Assembly (NCBI GenBank): GCA_905211345.1
Contig: CAJMAO010000014.1
Span: 1 to 24,443 of the forward strand
Source: an uncultured Prevotella sp.
GTDB lineage: Bacteria > Bacteroidota > Bacteroidia > Bacteroidales > Bacteroidaceae
Reading direction: 5' to 3'
DNA length: 24,443 nucleotides
The notes under the pieces were generated by a model. That model was given only the letters and a program-made list of their open reading frames with translations. It was not told where the DNA came from and did not search any database. How positions within the stretch are numbered: position 1 is the stretch's first letter; each line of letters begins with the position of its first letter. Below, piece after piece: positions 13,605-22,207 of the stretch. A program made the position numbers and the translations under genes.

Positions 13605-14883
13605 ATCCGCCCATTTCGCGTATAGCGTTCTTCAACATGGTGTACTGCTGGAACAGGTCGTGCACCGGTTTCTCGCCGTCGGTGTGCATCGGACTCTTGA
13701 GATAGAACGACAACCAGCGTTGTATGCCGTGGCGGCCTGCGCGCAGGGCAAGGTCGGACAACAGCGCAAGGTCAAGCAACAACGGCGCGGCAAGTATTGA
13801 GTCCTTGCACAGGAAGTCTACTTTCACCTGCATGGGGTAGCCCATCCATCCGAAAATGTCGATGTTGTCCCACCCCTCCTTATCGTCGCCGCGCGGCGGA
13901 TAGTAGTTGATGCGCACCTTGTGGAATATGTCGGAGTAAAGCTCGGGATACTCGTCGCCGCTCAGAATGGTGTCAATCACACCGAGCTTGCTAACCTCCT
14001 TTGTCTTGAAATTCTCGGGAACGTCAAGCACAAGACCGTCCCTGTTGCCGAGGATATTGGTAGAAAACCAGCCGTTGACACCCAACATACGTGTACGGAA
14101 AGCCGCCGAGAGCACGGTCTTCATCATAGTCTGACCGGTCTTAAAGTCCTTACCGGCTATCGGAGTGCCCGTTTTCTCGGCCAGCTGCCACATCGCGGGT
14201 ATGTCGATACACGTATTCGGGGCGCCCATTATAAACGGCGCGCCTTCTGCCATTGCGGCGTAAGCATAACACATTGACGGCGCTATATGGCGGCGGTCGT
14301 CGGCTTTCATAGCGGCCTCAAGAGCCTCAAGGCTGCCGTGCACACTGTCTTCGCGCGGAACGTAAATCTCGGTTGACGCCGCCCATACCACAACCATGCG
14401 TGCACAACCGTGCTCACGCTTGAACGTGCGTATGTCTTCGCGCACCTGCCCCATAAGCTCCCAGCGCGTAAGGCTCGTGTCTTTGGTCCATGTGCCGTCG
14501 ATAGCTTTCACATAGTCGGGGTCGTAAACACCGCGCATCGGGACTATTTTCTCAAGCTCCTGCTTTACCGGATAAATGTCACGGCCGTCAAGTACGCCGG
14601 CGTTCAGCGTGCTCTCGAAAGCGTTGTCGGGCAAAATGTCCCACGCGCCGAATTCCAAATCGCCAAGCGTTGGCATCGGTACGATATTTGATATGTGCTC
14701 ATACCGCCTGTCTTCTCCCTTTCCGACACGTATTTTTGCCATTTGAGTGATTGAGCCGACAGGCTTACCCATACCGTTCCTTATCATCAACACACCCGTG
14801 ATGAACGTCGAACTTACGGCTCCGAGGCCGACACAAAGGACTCCTAATTTGCCCTCGGCCGGCTTAACACTATTTTGTTTCAT
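13579..14883 (-). CDS. Inositol-3-phosphate synthase
   Basis: A 434-residue NAD-dependent enzyme converting glucose-6-phosphate to myo-inositol-1-phosphate (the L-isomer is named 3-phosphate). The Rossmann motif is GVLCVGLGAVSSTFITGV near the N-terminus. The active-site motif AGKDFKTGQTMMKT (about 243-256) and later conserved SFYLKSPMH are intact. In Bacteroides the homologous enzyme opens the pathway to inositol phospholipids and inositol sphingolipids, and its partner genes lie beside it. Here the downstream neighbours are a membrane protein and a muramidase instead, so lipid partners must be elsewhere. The promoter is at 14955-14962. Confidence 0.93.
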   Translation of the reverse strand: MKQNSVKPAEGKLGVLCVGLGAVSSTFITGVLMIRNGMGKPVGSITQMAKIRVGKGEDRRYEHISNIVPMPTLGDLEFGAWDILPDNAFESTLNAGVLDGRDIYPVKQELEKIVPMRGVYDPDYVKAIDGTWTKDTSLTRWELMGQVREDIRTFKREHGCARMVVVWAASTEIYVPREDSVHGSLEALEAAMKADDRRHIAPSMCYAYAAMAEGAPFIMGAPNTCIDIPAMWQLAEKTGTPIAGKDFKTGQTMMKTVLSAAFRTRMLGVNGWFSTNILGNRDGLVLDVPENFKTKEVSKLGVIDTILSGDEYPELYSDIFHKVRINYYPPRGDDKEGWDNIDIFGWMGYPMQVKVDFLCKDSILAAPLLLDLALLSDLALRAGRHGIQRWLSFYLKSPMHTDGEKPVHDLFQQYTMLKNAIREMGGYEADEEVD

Positions 14884-14954
14884 TGTTATATAGTAGTTTT
14901 TATGTACTTGAAATTCAGCTTTATCTTATGCTTATTAGTTTGACTTACACGATG

Positions 14955-14962
14955 CGAAAGTA
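14955..14962 (-). promoter_or_regulatory. Promoter of the inositol-phosphate synthase operon
   Basis: TACTTTCG on the minus strand is one base from the TAnnTTTG consensus and is preceded by a T-run. A clear -33 box is not seen. The leader to the ATG would be about 65 bases. Confidence 0.45.
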
Positions 14963-15069
14963 CAAAAAAACATTCATTGGCGTATCTGTTTTTACTGATT
15001 TATTCACTTTTCGCCGAAAATGCGGACAGTTATAATAGAAAAAAGGCTCGCTTTCAGGCGTTTATTCAG

Positions 15070-15077
15070 TAACTTTG
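15070..15077 (+). promoter_or_regulatory. Promoter of the PLP enzyme gene
   Basis: TAACTTTG matches the -7 consensus and is followed by CGCCC as at the efp promoter. No good -33 box is visible. The transcript would start near 15084, before the ATG at 15111. Confidence 0.55.
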
Positions 15078-15110
15078 CGCCCATGAACATACAACTTACA
15101 ATACAACGAT

Positions 15111-16283
15111 ATGGGATTTTTTGATTTTGACGAGATTGTAGACCGCCGCGGCACCGACAGCGAGAAATGGGACGGCGGGCATGTGGACGACGCGCTGCCC
15201 ATGTGGGTTGCCGACATGGATTTCCGCACTGCGCCATGCGTAATCGATGCCTTGCGCAAGAGAGTTGACCACGGGGTGTTCGGCTACGAGCACGTGCCCG
15301 GCTCTTATTACGAGGCCGCAATAAACTGGTTTAGCCGCCGTTACGGCTGGACTATGCAACGCGAATGGATGATATACACCAGCGGAGTGGTGCCGGCCGT
15401 GTCGGCGATTATCAAGGCGATGACATCGCCCGGCGACAAGGTATTGGTGCAGGCACCGGTGTACAACTGCTTCTTCTCGTCGATAAGGAACAACGGTTGC
15501 GTGTTGGAAGACAACCATTTGGTCTACGCCGATGGAACTTACACTATCGACTTCGACGACTTTGAACACCGAGCGGCCGACCCGCAGGTGAAAGTATTCC
15601 TGCTGTGCAACCCGCACAACCCGGCCGGACGCGTATGGACACGCGACGAACTGGCCAGCATGGGCGACATCTGCCTGAGGCACGGAGTGTTCGTAATCTC
15701 TGACGAAATACACTGCGACATCACAATGCCGGGCTTCAAATACACGCCATTCGCCTCAATTTCGGAAGATTTCCTGCTACACTCGGCCACGTGCACGGCT
15801 CCGACCAAGACGTTCAACATAGCCGGTACGCAGATTGCCAACATAACGGCGGCAGACCCCGAAACGCGCCAACGCATAGACAAGGCTATCAACATAAACG
15901 AAGTGTGCGACGTAAACCCGTTCGGAGTGACGGCCTTGCAGGCGGCCTACAACGAAGGAGAAAAATGGCTCAGGGAACTGCTTGATTACCTTTACGGCAA
16001 CTACGAGTACTTGAAAACGTACTTCGCCGAACATCTGCCGATGCTTACAGTGACAAAACTGGAGGGCACTTATCTAGTATGGGTTGACTGCTCGGCGCTC
16101 GGCAAGCCGTCGCCCGTTATAGTGGAAGAACTGCTTGAACGCGAAAAACTATGGCTGAACGACGGCGAAATGTACGGCGAGACGGAACGCCCGTTCGTCC
16201 GCATAAACATTGCCTGCCCACGCGCAACGCTCGAAAAGGGGCTGGAAAAACTGCGCCGGTATGCCGACGACGAAATGAAATAA
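15111..16283 (+). CDS. MalY/PatB-family PLP-dependent C-S lyase or aminotransferase
   Basis: A 390-residue fold-type I PLP enzyme. The opening FDFDEIVDRRGTDSEKWD and LPMWVADMDF are hallmarks of the MalY/PatB subgroup, whose members mostly cleave cystathionine to homocysteine. The cofactor site shows NPHNPAGR (167-174), SDEIHCDI (197-204) and the Schiff-base lysine K233 in TAPTKTFNIAG. The late arginine (PFVRINIAC) binds the substrate carboxylate. Substrate choice between cystathionine beta-lyase and aminotransferase activity cannot be settled here. It is monocistronic, between its own promoter and the large terminator. Confidence 0.9.
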   Translation: MGFFDFDEIVDRRGTDSEKWDGGHVDDALPMWVADMDFRTAPCVIDALRKRVDHGVFGYEHVPGSYYEAAINWFSRRYGWTMQREWMIYTSGVVPAVSAIIKAMTSPGDKVLVQAPVYNCFFSSIRNNGCVLEDNHLVYADGTYTIDFDDFEHRAADPQVKVFLLCNPHNPAGRVWTRDELASMGDICLRHGVFVISDEIHCDITMPGFKYTPFASISEDFLLHSATCTAPTKTFNIAGTQIANITAADPETRQRIDKAININEVCDVNPFGVTALQAAYNEGEKWLRELLDYLYGNYEYLKTYFAEHLPMLTVTKLEGTYLVWVDCSALGKPSPVIVEELLEREKLWLNDGEMYGETERPFVRINIACPRATLEKGLEKLRRYADDEMK

Positions 16284-16305
16284 AACTTTTCTCCACAGAC
16301 ATGGC

Positions 16306-16360
16306 AAAAAAGCGCGGCCTGCTTGCAATTTGGATGTTTGCAAACAGGCCGCGCTTTTTT
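16306..16360. terminator. Large bidirectional terminator
   Basis: AAAAAAGCGCGGCCTG (16306-16321) is perfectly inverted at 16345-16360. After one mismatch, six more pairs (TTGCAA at 16323-16328 with TTGCAA at 16338-16343) extend the stem around a 9-base loop. A-run and T-run at the base serve both the PLP enzyme gene and the convergent GatB/YqeY-domain gene. Confidence 0.9.
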
Positions 16361-16380
16361 ATATTGACCACCAAGAATAA

Positions 16381-16830
16381 TCAGGCCAACAAACGCTTTA
16401 CAACAGCCGAAATGGCACCACCGTCGGCACGTCCGGCCATTTGTTTTGAAGCTACGCCCATCACACGCCCCATGTCTTTCATGCCCTGCGCGCCGGTTCG
16501 GGCTATTATTTCCTTCACTGCCGCCTCTATCTCAGCCTCGCTGAGAGGTTTTGGAAGATATTCCTCGATTACCGCCACTTGGGCCAGTTCCGAGTCGGCA
16601 AGATCCTTGCGGCCCTGCGCCGTAAACGTGGCGGCCGACTCTTTACCTTGCTTGGCCAGTTTGGCGAGTAACTTCAAAGCCGCCGCGTCTTCCAAAGTGT
16701 CATTGGCTCCGGGAGCCGTTTTAGCCTCGAGAAACACTTTCTTTATATTGCGCAAGGTTTCGAGACGCACCTTGTCGCGGGCCTTCATGGCCTCCTTGAT
16801 GTCATTGCTTACTTGATCGAATAATTCCAT
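16381..16830 (-). CDS. GatB/YqeY domain-containing protein
   Basis: A 149-residue free-standing YqeY-type protein: MELFDQVSNDIKEAMKARDKVRLETLRNIKK at its head (in two halves of one helix pair), then EYLPKPLSEAEIEAAVKEII and DMGRVMGVASKQMAGRADGGAISAVVK at the tail, all diagnostic. The domain resembles the tRNA-binding tail of the GatB amidotransferase subunit, but the free-standing protein's function is unclear. ATG 16830 fits the family start better than the upstream ATG at 16860. It follows ftsZ on the same strand after 176 bases, a common arrangement in Bacteroidetes. Confidence 0.92.
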   Translation of the reverse strand: MELFDQVSNDIKEAMKARDKVRLETLRNIKKVFLEAKTAPGANDTLEDAAALKLLAKLAKQGKESAATFTAQGRKDLADSELAQVAVIEEYLPKPLSEAEIEAAVKEIIARTGAQGMKDMGRVMGVASKQMAGRADGGAISAVVKRLLA

Positions 16831-16863
16831 AATATCATAATTTAAAAAGTAAACACCCACCCC

Positions 16864-16884
16864 GCCCTCCCGAAGGGACAGGGC
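16864..16884. other. GC-rich hairpin between ftsZ and the YqeY-domain gene
   Basis: GCCCTCCC pairs with GGG-AC-AGGGC, with a two-base bulge and a GAA loop. There is no T-run on the minus strand, so termination of ftsZ is uncertain. The remaining spacer (16885-17006) is low in structure. A lone TACCTTTG on the plus strand (16890-16897) has no gene after it. Confidence 0.35.
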
Positions 16885-17006
16885 TGAATTACCTTTGTTG
16901 CCTAAACATTAATAATATACATACAAAAAAATGCCCAACCTACATCACCACGCCCTAAAGCATACCAAGTTCCTCCCCTCAAGGATATGGGGAAAGGTGG
17001 CTGCTT

Positions 17007-18329
17007 TCATGCAAACTTTATCGTGCCCTGCACGCTTGCGCTTTCGTCCGGCTCTTGTTTCTTTAGCTGTCCGAGGGCTTGATTCTTTATCTCTTCAAGT
17101 TCTTGGCGCGTACGCTTGTATGTAGGTGTCGACTCCACAGCCGAAATCACGTCGTCGTTGTCTAGGTCCTCCTGACGGAATATGTATATGTGTGGACGTC
17201 GTTTGTATTTTGACGTTTTACCGTCGCCGCCGTATATGCGTTCGCGTCGCGCCCGCTTCTCGGCCGCTTTCTCCTCTTCCTCGGCGCGGCGTTCGTTCTC
17301 CTCCTGCGTGTGTTTCTTGATGTGATTGTTCATTCCGTCAACATCCTCTATGCCGAAGCCCGTGGCAAGTATGGTGACCTTTATCTTGTCACCCAGTTCC
17401 GGGTCGGTGGCCAAGCCCCACTTGAACTCGAACTTGGTATCGAACTTGGCAATGAAGTCGTTCACGTCGTTCATTTCCTCCATCATCAGACTGCCCTTGC
17501 TGCTGCCCTTCTCGCCGCTGAACGATATGTTGAGAAGTATTTTCTTCGAGTTGAATATGTCGTTATCGTTGAGCAAGGGGGAATTCAGAGCGTCGTCGAT
17601 GGCTTTCTTCACACGGCCTTCTCCCTCACCGTAGCCTGTACTCATTATGGCCACTCCGCCGTCCTTGAGCACGGTTTTCACATCGTTGAAGTCGAGGTTC
17701 ATCAGTCCGTGCACGGTTATAATTTCTGCAATACTTTTAGCCGCAACACTCAAAGTGTCGTCTGCCTTGCCGAATGCGTCGAGTATTGACAGCTCCGGAT
17801 AAATCTCGCGCAGGCGCTCGTTGTTGATGACGAGCAGCGCGTCAACGTGTTTCGCCATCTCCTCTACGCCGTCGAGAGCCTGGTCTATTTTCTTCTCACC
17901 CTCGAAACGGAATGGTATCGTTACGATGCCCACGGTCAAGATATCAAGCTCTTTCGACACCCGGGCTATCACCGGAGCCGCTCCCGTACCGGTACCGCCG
18001 CCCATTCCGGCAGTGATGAAAGCCATCTTGGTACCGTCACTGAGCATTTTCTTAACGTCTTCTATGCTTTCCTCTGCCGCCGCGCGCGCCTTCTCTGGCT
18101 TGTTTCCGGCACCAAGGCCCTCCTTGCCTAGTTGCAAGTGCACCGGCACAGGCGAATCGCTAAGAGCCTGATTGTCAGTATTGCACAGCACAAACGACAC
18201 GTCATGTATGCCCTCACGATACATGTGGTTGACAGCGTTGCCGCCACCGCCGCCCACACCGATGACCTTTATTATGCTTTTCTTTTTCTCCGGTTCGCCG
18301 AAATCGACTATGCTACGTCTTTCATTCAT
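17007..18329 (-). CDS. ftsZ: Cell division protein FtsZ
   Basis: A 440-residue tubulin-like GTPase that forms the cytokinetic ring. The GTP-binding glycines (VIGVGGGGGNAVNHM, 22-36), the tubulin signature MGGGTGTG (109-116) and the T7 synergy loop NLDFND (211-216) are intact. After the globular part (to about residue 335) comes a highly charged linker (EEENERRAEEEEKAAEKRARRERI pattern, shown here in outline), then a C-terminal segment HIYIFRQEDLDNDDVISAVE and the end GTIKFA, unlike the proteobacterial DIPAFLR tail. It follows ftsA by 72 bases. Confidence 0.98.
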   Translation of the reverse strand: MNERRSIVDFGEPEKKKSIIKVIGVGGGGGNAVNHMYREGIHDVSFVLCNTDNQALSDSPVPVHLQLGKEGLGAGNKPEKARAAAEESIEDVKKMLSDGTKMAFITAGMGGGTGTGAAPVIARVSKELDILTVGIVTIPFRFEGEKKIDQALDGVEEMAKHVDALLVINNERLREIYPELSILDAFGKADDTLSVAAKSIAEIITVHGLMNLDFNDVKTVLKDGGVAIMSTGYGEGEGRVKKAIDDALNSPLLNDNDIFNSKKILLNISFSGEKGSSKGSLMMEEMNDVNDFIAKFDTKFEFKWGLATDPELGDKIKVTILATGFGIEDVDGMNNHIKKHTQEENERRAEEEEKAAEKRARRERIYGGDGKTSKYKRRPHIYIFRQEDLDNDDVISAVESTPTYKRTRQELEEIKNQALGQLKKQEPDESASVQGTIKFA

Positions 18330-18401
18330 ATCTTTATCTGCTTTTTATCATTTTAAAACATTACCACGACGCTCTTATCCAACAGCACCGCCGACTGCCG
18401 T

Positions 18402-19850
18402 TTATTCCTCGGCCACGAGATTCTTGAAGAACTGCTTCATTTTCTCAAAGCGCTTCTTCATGTTCTTGTCGCCGTTCTTTTCTTCCTCCTCAAGGCGTGC
18501 GGCCTCCTCGGCCTCCTTGCGCGCGGCTTCCTCGGCTGCCTTGCGCCTCTGCTCCTCTATGGCCGCTTTCTCGGCGGCCGTAGGCACAACGCCGGGGCTC
18601 ATCTCGCCGGCACTGCGCGGGGTCTGGTGCAAGTCGGCCGTCTTCATTGCCGGTTTCGTTGTCTTCTCGTTATCAAACAAGTCGCCATGTTCAGGCGTTT
18701 CCTCACCGGCACAGTTCATGTCGCCCTTGGCCAAGATGCCCAGCACGGTGTTCATCATACCGTTGTGGGCGTTTATGTCGGGATTGGCCGACGTTATCGT
18801 TTGTGTTACAAATTTCGCCACGCGTATTTTTTCCACGTGAGTGTGGTTGCGGAACGCCTTGTCAATATCTTTCATGTTCGACCCGCCGCCGGTCAGGATG
18901 ATACCGCCAAGCAAACGGTCAGCGTATTCTGACGGAACCTGATACCACACGTTCTCGATAATTTCCTGTAATCTTCCCTCAACAATTTCTATGAACTTGC
19001 GCGCCTCTACGCTGCGTTCTTCGTCTATGGGGTAAGTCAAAGAGTTGTCAATATCGCTGTTTTCGGTGTATGCGCAGCCATATTTCAGCTTCATCTTCTC
19101 TGCCGTAGCCTCATCCATTTGCAGCGAAGCGATGTCTTTGGTTATGTTGTTGCCGCCGAGCGGGATTACCACAAGGTGGCGCAAAATGTTCTTGTAATAC
19201 ACCGATACGGTGGTAGTGTCGGCTCCAAGGTCGACAAGTACGCACCCCGAACGCTTCTCGGCATCAGACAGCACGCTGTCGGCCAAAGCCAGCGGGGCAA
19301 GATACATCTCGGCGATTGCCACCTCGGCAGTATCGAAACACTTGTTGAGGTTACGGTAGAAAGCCTTTCTCCAAAGTATGTTAAGGAAGTTTCCCTCCAA
19401 CCGGGCACACTGTATGCCTACAGGGTCGAGCTGCAGTTGGTTGTCCACTTTATATTCCTGAGTGGCCGCGTCAAGGATTTCTTGGTCTTGATAAGACATG
19501 TTACGGTTATAGTCCATCAGCTCGTTTACCATGTCTTGGGAAACGATGGTATCGCCGGGCAGGTCTTTCACTATTACGTTTTTCACGCTGCGTATCGACT
19601 GCCCGCCTACTCCTACGTATACTTGGGCTATCTCCGACTTCAACGCCGCCGAAAGTTTCTTGACGATGTTGGATATACATTGCACCGTCTGGTTTATGTT
19701 GTAAACGATTCCTTTACGGATAAACGATGACGAGTCCTCCTTTACCACGGCAAGCACGGATATGCTCCCGTCGAGGTTTTTCTTGCCTGCGATGCCCGTC
19801 ACCTTCGACGAGCCAAGCTCTATTGCTACGATAAAATCCTTTGCTGCCAT
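18402..19850 (-). CDS. ftsA: Cell division protein FtsA
   Basis: A 482-residue actin-like ATPase that tethers FtsZ to the membrane. Phosphate-binding motifs are VAIELGSSKVTGIAG (9-23), VLVDLGADTTTVSVYY (about 203-218) and IILTGGGSNM (about 317-326). The C-terminal extension is a long Ala/Glu/Arg-rich coiled coil (about 425-460) ending in a basic amphipathic helix, KKRFEKMKQFFKNLV, the membrane-targeting element. The extension makes it longer than the roughly 420 residues of E. coli FtsA. It lies 42 bases after ftsQ. Confidence 0.97.
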   Translation of the reverse strand: MAAKDFIVAIELGSSKVTGIAGKKNLDGSISVLAVVKEDSSSFIRKGIVYNINQTVQCISNIVKKLSAALKSEIAQVYVGVGGQSIRSVKNVIVKDLPGDTIVSQDMVNELMDYNRNMSYQDQEILDAATQEYKVDNQLQLDPVGIQCARLEGNFLNILWRKAFYRNLNKCFDTAEVAIAEMYLAPLALADSVLSDAEKRSGCVLVDLGADTTTVSVYYKNILRHLVVIPLGGNNITKDIASLQMDEATAEKMKLKYGCAYTENSDIDNSLTYPIDEERSVEARKFIEIVEGRLQEIIENVWYQVPSEYADRLLGGIILTGGGSNMKDIDKAFRNHTHVEKIRVAKFVTQTITSANPDINAHNGMMNTVLGILAKGDMNCAGEETPEHGDLFDNEKTTKPAMKTADLHQTPRSAGEMSPGVVPTAAEKAAIEEQRRKAAEEAARKEAEEAARLEEEEKNGDKNMKKRFEKMKQFFKNLVAEE

Positions 19851-19892
19851 ACGTTTCTTATTTTGTTTCCTTGTTATTTGTTGACCTGTTTG

Positions 19893-20681
19893 TCATTTCT
19901 TCTTGCATATTATCTGGTTGTCAAACTCAAGGTCGATGTACGAATACTTGTTCCACCCTGCCTGACTCAGCCCGTATTTGTAAAATTTCTCCAGCCGGTC
20001 GAGCTTCGTTGTCATGAAACCGGCTATCAGAGCCTTGCGGCGGTTGACGTATTTCGACTGCGGAAGCCTGCCGAGATACACGATATGGTCGCCCACACGG
20101 GGCACCAGTTCCACGCCTAAGTCGCGCAATATGTTGATCTGCACTATCTGGTTGCGCCAGAATTCGTCTTTCATTATCTCTATAGCCATGCTGGCAAGAT
20201 AGCCCCGCGCGTACCATTTAGATATATAACCGGTGGCGATGATGAGGTCTGACGTATAATTTGAATTGGGCATTATGCCGCCGTGGTCGTCAAGATAATA
20301 GTCCTCGCCGCCGATATTTTTAACCCTGATCACGGGCAGCCGCTGGGTGACGGCTATGTTCACGCAGCCGTCCTTGGTCTTGTAGCACTGGGCTGTCTTT
20401 ACGAACGGGCTGTCTTTCAGCTTGTCCTCAATGTCGCGCGGGTTGACGTCCTTCATGCGCTTCTTGAACGGATAAAGCCTTCCCCGCTCCAATATGCGCC
20501 TTATCTCGTCGGCGCTCAAGAATCCGTTGGTGCTCTCGTCCTCAATGTTTATCATCACCTTGGTGCACACGGGATAAGCCTCTCTCGGGTTGTTGAAGGC
20601 CGTCATGGCCAGCACCACATACACCGAAAGGGCAACGCACAGGGCAACGGTAAGTATCCTCTTGAGCCTCAGCTTCATCAT
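19893..20681 (-). CDS. ftsQ: Cell division protein FtsQ
   Basis: A 262-residue bitopic protein: a short basic cytoplasmic N-terminus, one membrane segment (about 8-28), a POTRA-like domain (about 40-112, with FLSADEIRRILER and IEDKLKDSPFVKTAQCYKT) and a beta domain with YYLDDHGGIMP (about 128-138). FtsQ links early and late divisome proteins in the periplasm. Its ATG overlaps the murC stop codon by four bases, and position between murC and ftsA confirms identity despite low sequence conservation. Confidence 0.92.
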   Translation of the reverse strand: MMKLRLKRILTVALCVALSVYVVLAMTAFNNPREAYPVCTKVMINIEDESTNGFLSADEIRRILERGRLYPFKKRMKDVNPRDIEDKLKDSPFVKTAQCYKTKDGCVNIAVTQRLPVIRVKNIGGEDYYLDDHGGIMPNSNYTSDLIIATGYISKWYARGYLASMAIEIMKDEFWRNQIVQINILRDLGVELVPRVGDHIVYLGRLPQSKYVNRRKALIAGFMTTKLDRLEKFYKYGLSQAGWNKYSYIDLEFDNQIICKKK

Positions 20682-22060
20682 TTATATTTCTCCAAAAGTA
20701 TTTTCTCTATCTCAGGCACGTAATTGTCAAGGTCGCCGGCCCCCAGCACGACAAGCACCTCGAAATCGTTGGCCTGCACATACCCGGGCACGTCCTCCTT
20801 GTGTATCATCGTTTTCTTCACTCCGGGCTTAAGATTGTCGTATATCAGCCGCGACGTAACACCCGGGATAGGCTCCTCGCGGGCTGGATATATGTCACAG
20901 AGCACCACCTCGTCGAGCAGGCTCAGGCTTTCGGCAAAGTCCTTGTAGAAATCGCGCGTGCGGCTGTACAGGTGGGGCTGGAATATGGCCGTTATCCGCT
21001 TGTCCTTGTAAAGCTCGCGTATGCTTATGGCGCTTTGGCGTATCTCCTTGGGATGATGGGCGTAATCGCTCAGGAACACTAGGCGGTCGGTCTTTATCTT
21101 AAAGTCGAAACGGCGGTCCACTCCCCGGTAAGTCCTCATGCCGTACCTCAGTTCCTCGGCCGTACATCCGTTGAGCTGGGCCATAGCCATGGCCGCTATG
21201 CCGTTGTCGATGTTTATCGGCACCGGCTGCCCTAGGCGTATTCCGGGCACGTTCTCAAGCGGCGACACGAAGTCGAACGTTATCTCGCCGTTGTCAATCA
21301 CTACATTTTCGGCGTGGAAGTCGCCGCCGTCGCGGCCGTAGGTGTACACCTTCACTCCGTCCTGCACGCGCGGCTTCACCTCAAGTCCGGTATGTATCAC
21401 GAGCGCGCCGCCGGGCTGTATCAGTTCGGTATAGTGGGCGAAGCTCTCCAAATAGGCGTCCTTCGTACCGTAGATGTCGAGATGGTCGGGGTCGGTAGAG
21501 GTTATGACGCTCATCCACGGGCGCAACCAATGGAACGAGCGGTCGAACTCGTCGGCCTCGATAACCACGAAATCGCTCTCCTTGCTCAATATGTAGTTTG
21601 ACGAATAGTTCTTGGTTATGCCGCCTAAGAAAGCGTTGCAGTCCACATGGCTCTGGTGCATGATGTGGGCGCACATGGCCGATGTCGTGGTCTTGCCGTG
21701 GGTTCCGGCGAAACACAGGCCCTTGTGCGAGCGCGTAAGCATACCGAGCACCTGCGCGCGCTTCTCCACATCGAAGCCTTTTTCCCGGAAATGGGTCAGT
21801 TCCTTATGGTCGGCCGGTATGGCCGGAGTGTATACCACGAGCGTAGACTCGCGGTTGCGGCAGGCGTGGGGCACTTCGCTCACGTTGTCGTCATAATGTA
21901 TCAACATTCCCTCTTTTTCCAACTGCTCGGTCAAAGCCGAGGGAGTCTTGTCGTAACCGGCTACAACCACACCTCTGTGAAGGAAGTAGCGGGCGATGGC
22001 GCTCATGCCGATACCGCCGGCGCCTACGAAATACACTGCTTTTATGTCGTTCAGTTCCAT
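20678..22060 (-). CDS. murC: UDP-N-acetylmuramate--L-alanine ligase
   Basis: A 460-residue cytoplasmic Mur ligase adding L-Ala to UDP-MurNAc. The N-terminal Rossmann motif is VYFVGAGGIGMSAIARYFL, the ATP loop is FAGTHGKTTTSAM (about 118-130), the metal-binding segment is VIEADEFDRSFHWLRP, and the C-terminal domain shows FLSDYAHHPKEI and FQPHLYSRT. Full length. The repeat in front of it (22075-22165) separates it from murG; it overlaps ftsQ by four bases. Confidence 0.97.
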   Translation of the reverse strand: MELNDIKAVYFVGAGGIGMSAIARYFLHRGVVVAGYDKTPSALTEQLEKEGMLIHYDDNVSEVPHACRNRESTLVVYTPAIPADHKELTHFREKGFDVEKRAQVLGMLTRSHKGLCFAGTHGKTTTSAMCAHIMHQSHVDCNAFLGGITKNYSSNYILSKESDFVVIEADEFDRSFHWLRPWMSVITSTDPDHLDIYGTKDAYLESFAHYTELIQPGGALVIHTGLEVKPRVQDGVKVYTYGRDGGDFHAENVVIDNGEITFDFVSPLENVPGIRLGQPVPINIDNGIAAMAMAQLNGCTAEELRYGMRTYRGVDRRFDFKIKTDRLVFLSDYAHHPKEIRQSAISIRELYKDKRITAIFQPHLYSRTRDFYKDFAESLSLLDEVVLCDIYPAREEPIPGVTSRLIYDNLKPGVKKTMIHKEDVPGYVQANDFEVLVVLGAGDLDNYVPEIEKILLEKYK

Positions 22061-22074
22061 TGTTGTTTTTTAGA

Positions 22075-22165
22075 AGTTAAAGGAGTTAAAGGAGTTTTTC
22101 GCTTCGCTCAAGGATACTCTCGTCTCCCTGCGGTCGCTAAGAATTTAAAGCCAAATGCTTTGCGC
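22075..22165. repeat. Intercistronic repeat, variant copy C
   Basis: The word AGTTAAAGG is repeated in tandem (22075-22083, 22084-22092) and followed by AGTT. A segment with TTCGCTTCGCTCAAGGA and CTCCCTGCGGTCGC follows, then TTTAAAGCCAAATGCTTTG (22144-22162). That last segment matches TTTAAAGACAAATGCTTAG of copy B at 17 of 19 positions. The inverted right arm of copies A and B is missing. It fills the murG-murC gap on the minus strand. Confidence 0.65.
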
Positions 22166-22171
22166 CATTCT

Positions 22172-22207
22172 TTTTTCACCTTTTTACCCTTTTACTTTTT
22201 CACCTTT
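22172..22207. repeat. 24-base tandem repeat overlapping the murG stop
   Basis: TTTTTCACCTTT occurs at 22172-22183 and again at 22196-22207, exactly 24 bases apart, with TTTACCC and TTTTAC variants between. The downstream copy lies beyond the murG stop codon (22184-22186); the upstream copy encodes the last residues of MurG. Confidence 0.6.

Noticed and set aside
16890..16897. TACCTTTG promoter box on the plus strand
   Set aside because: There is no -33 box and no gene downstream on that strand. It would read into the 3' end of ftsZ.
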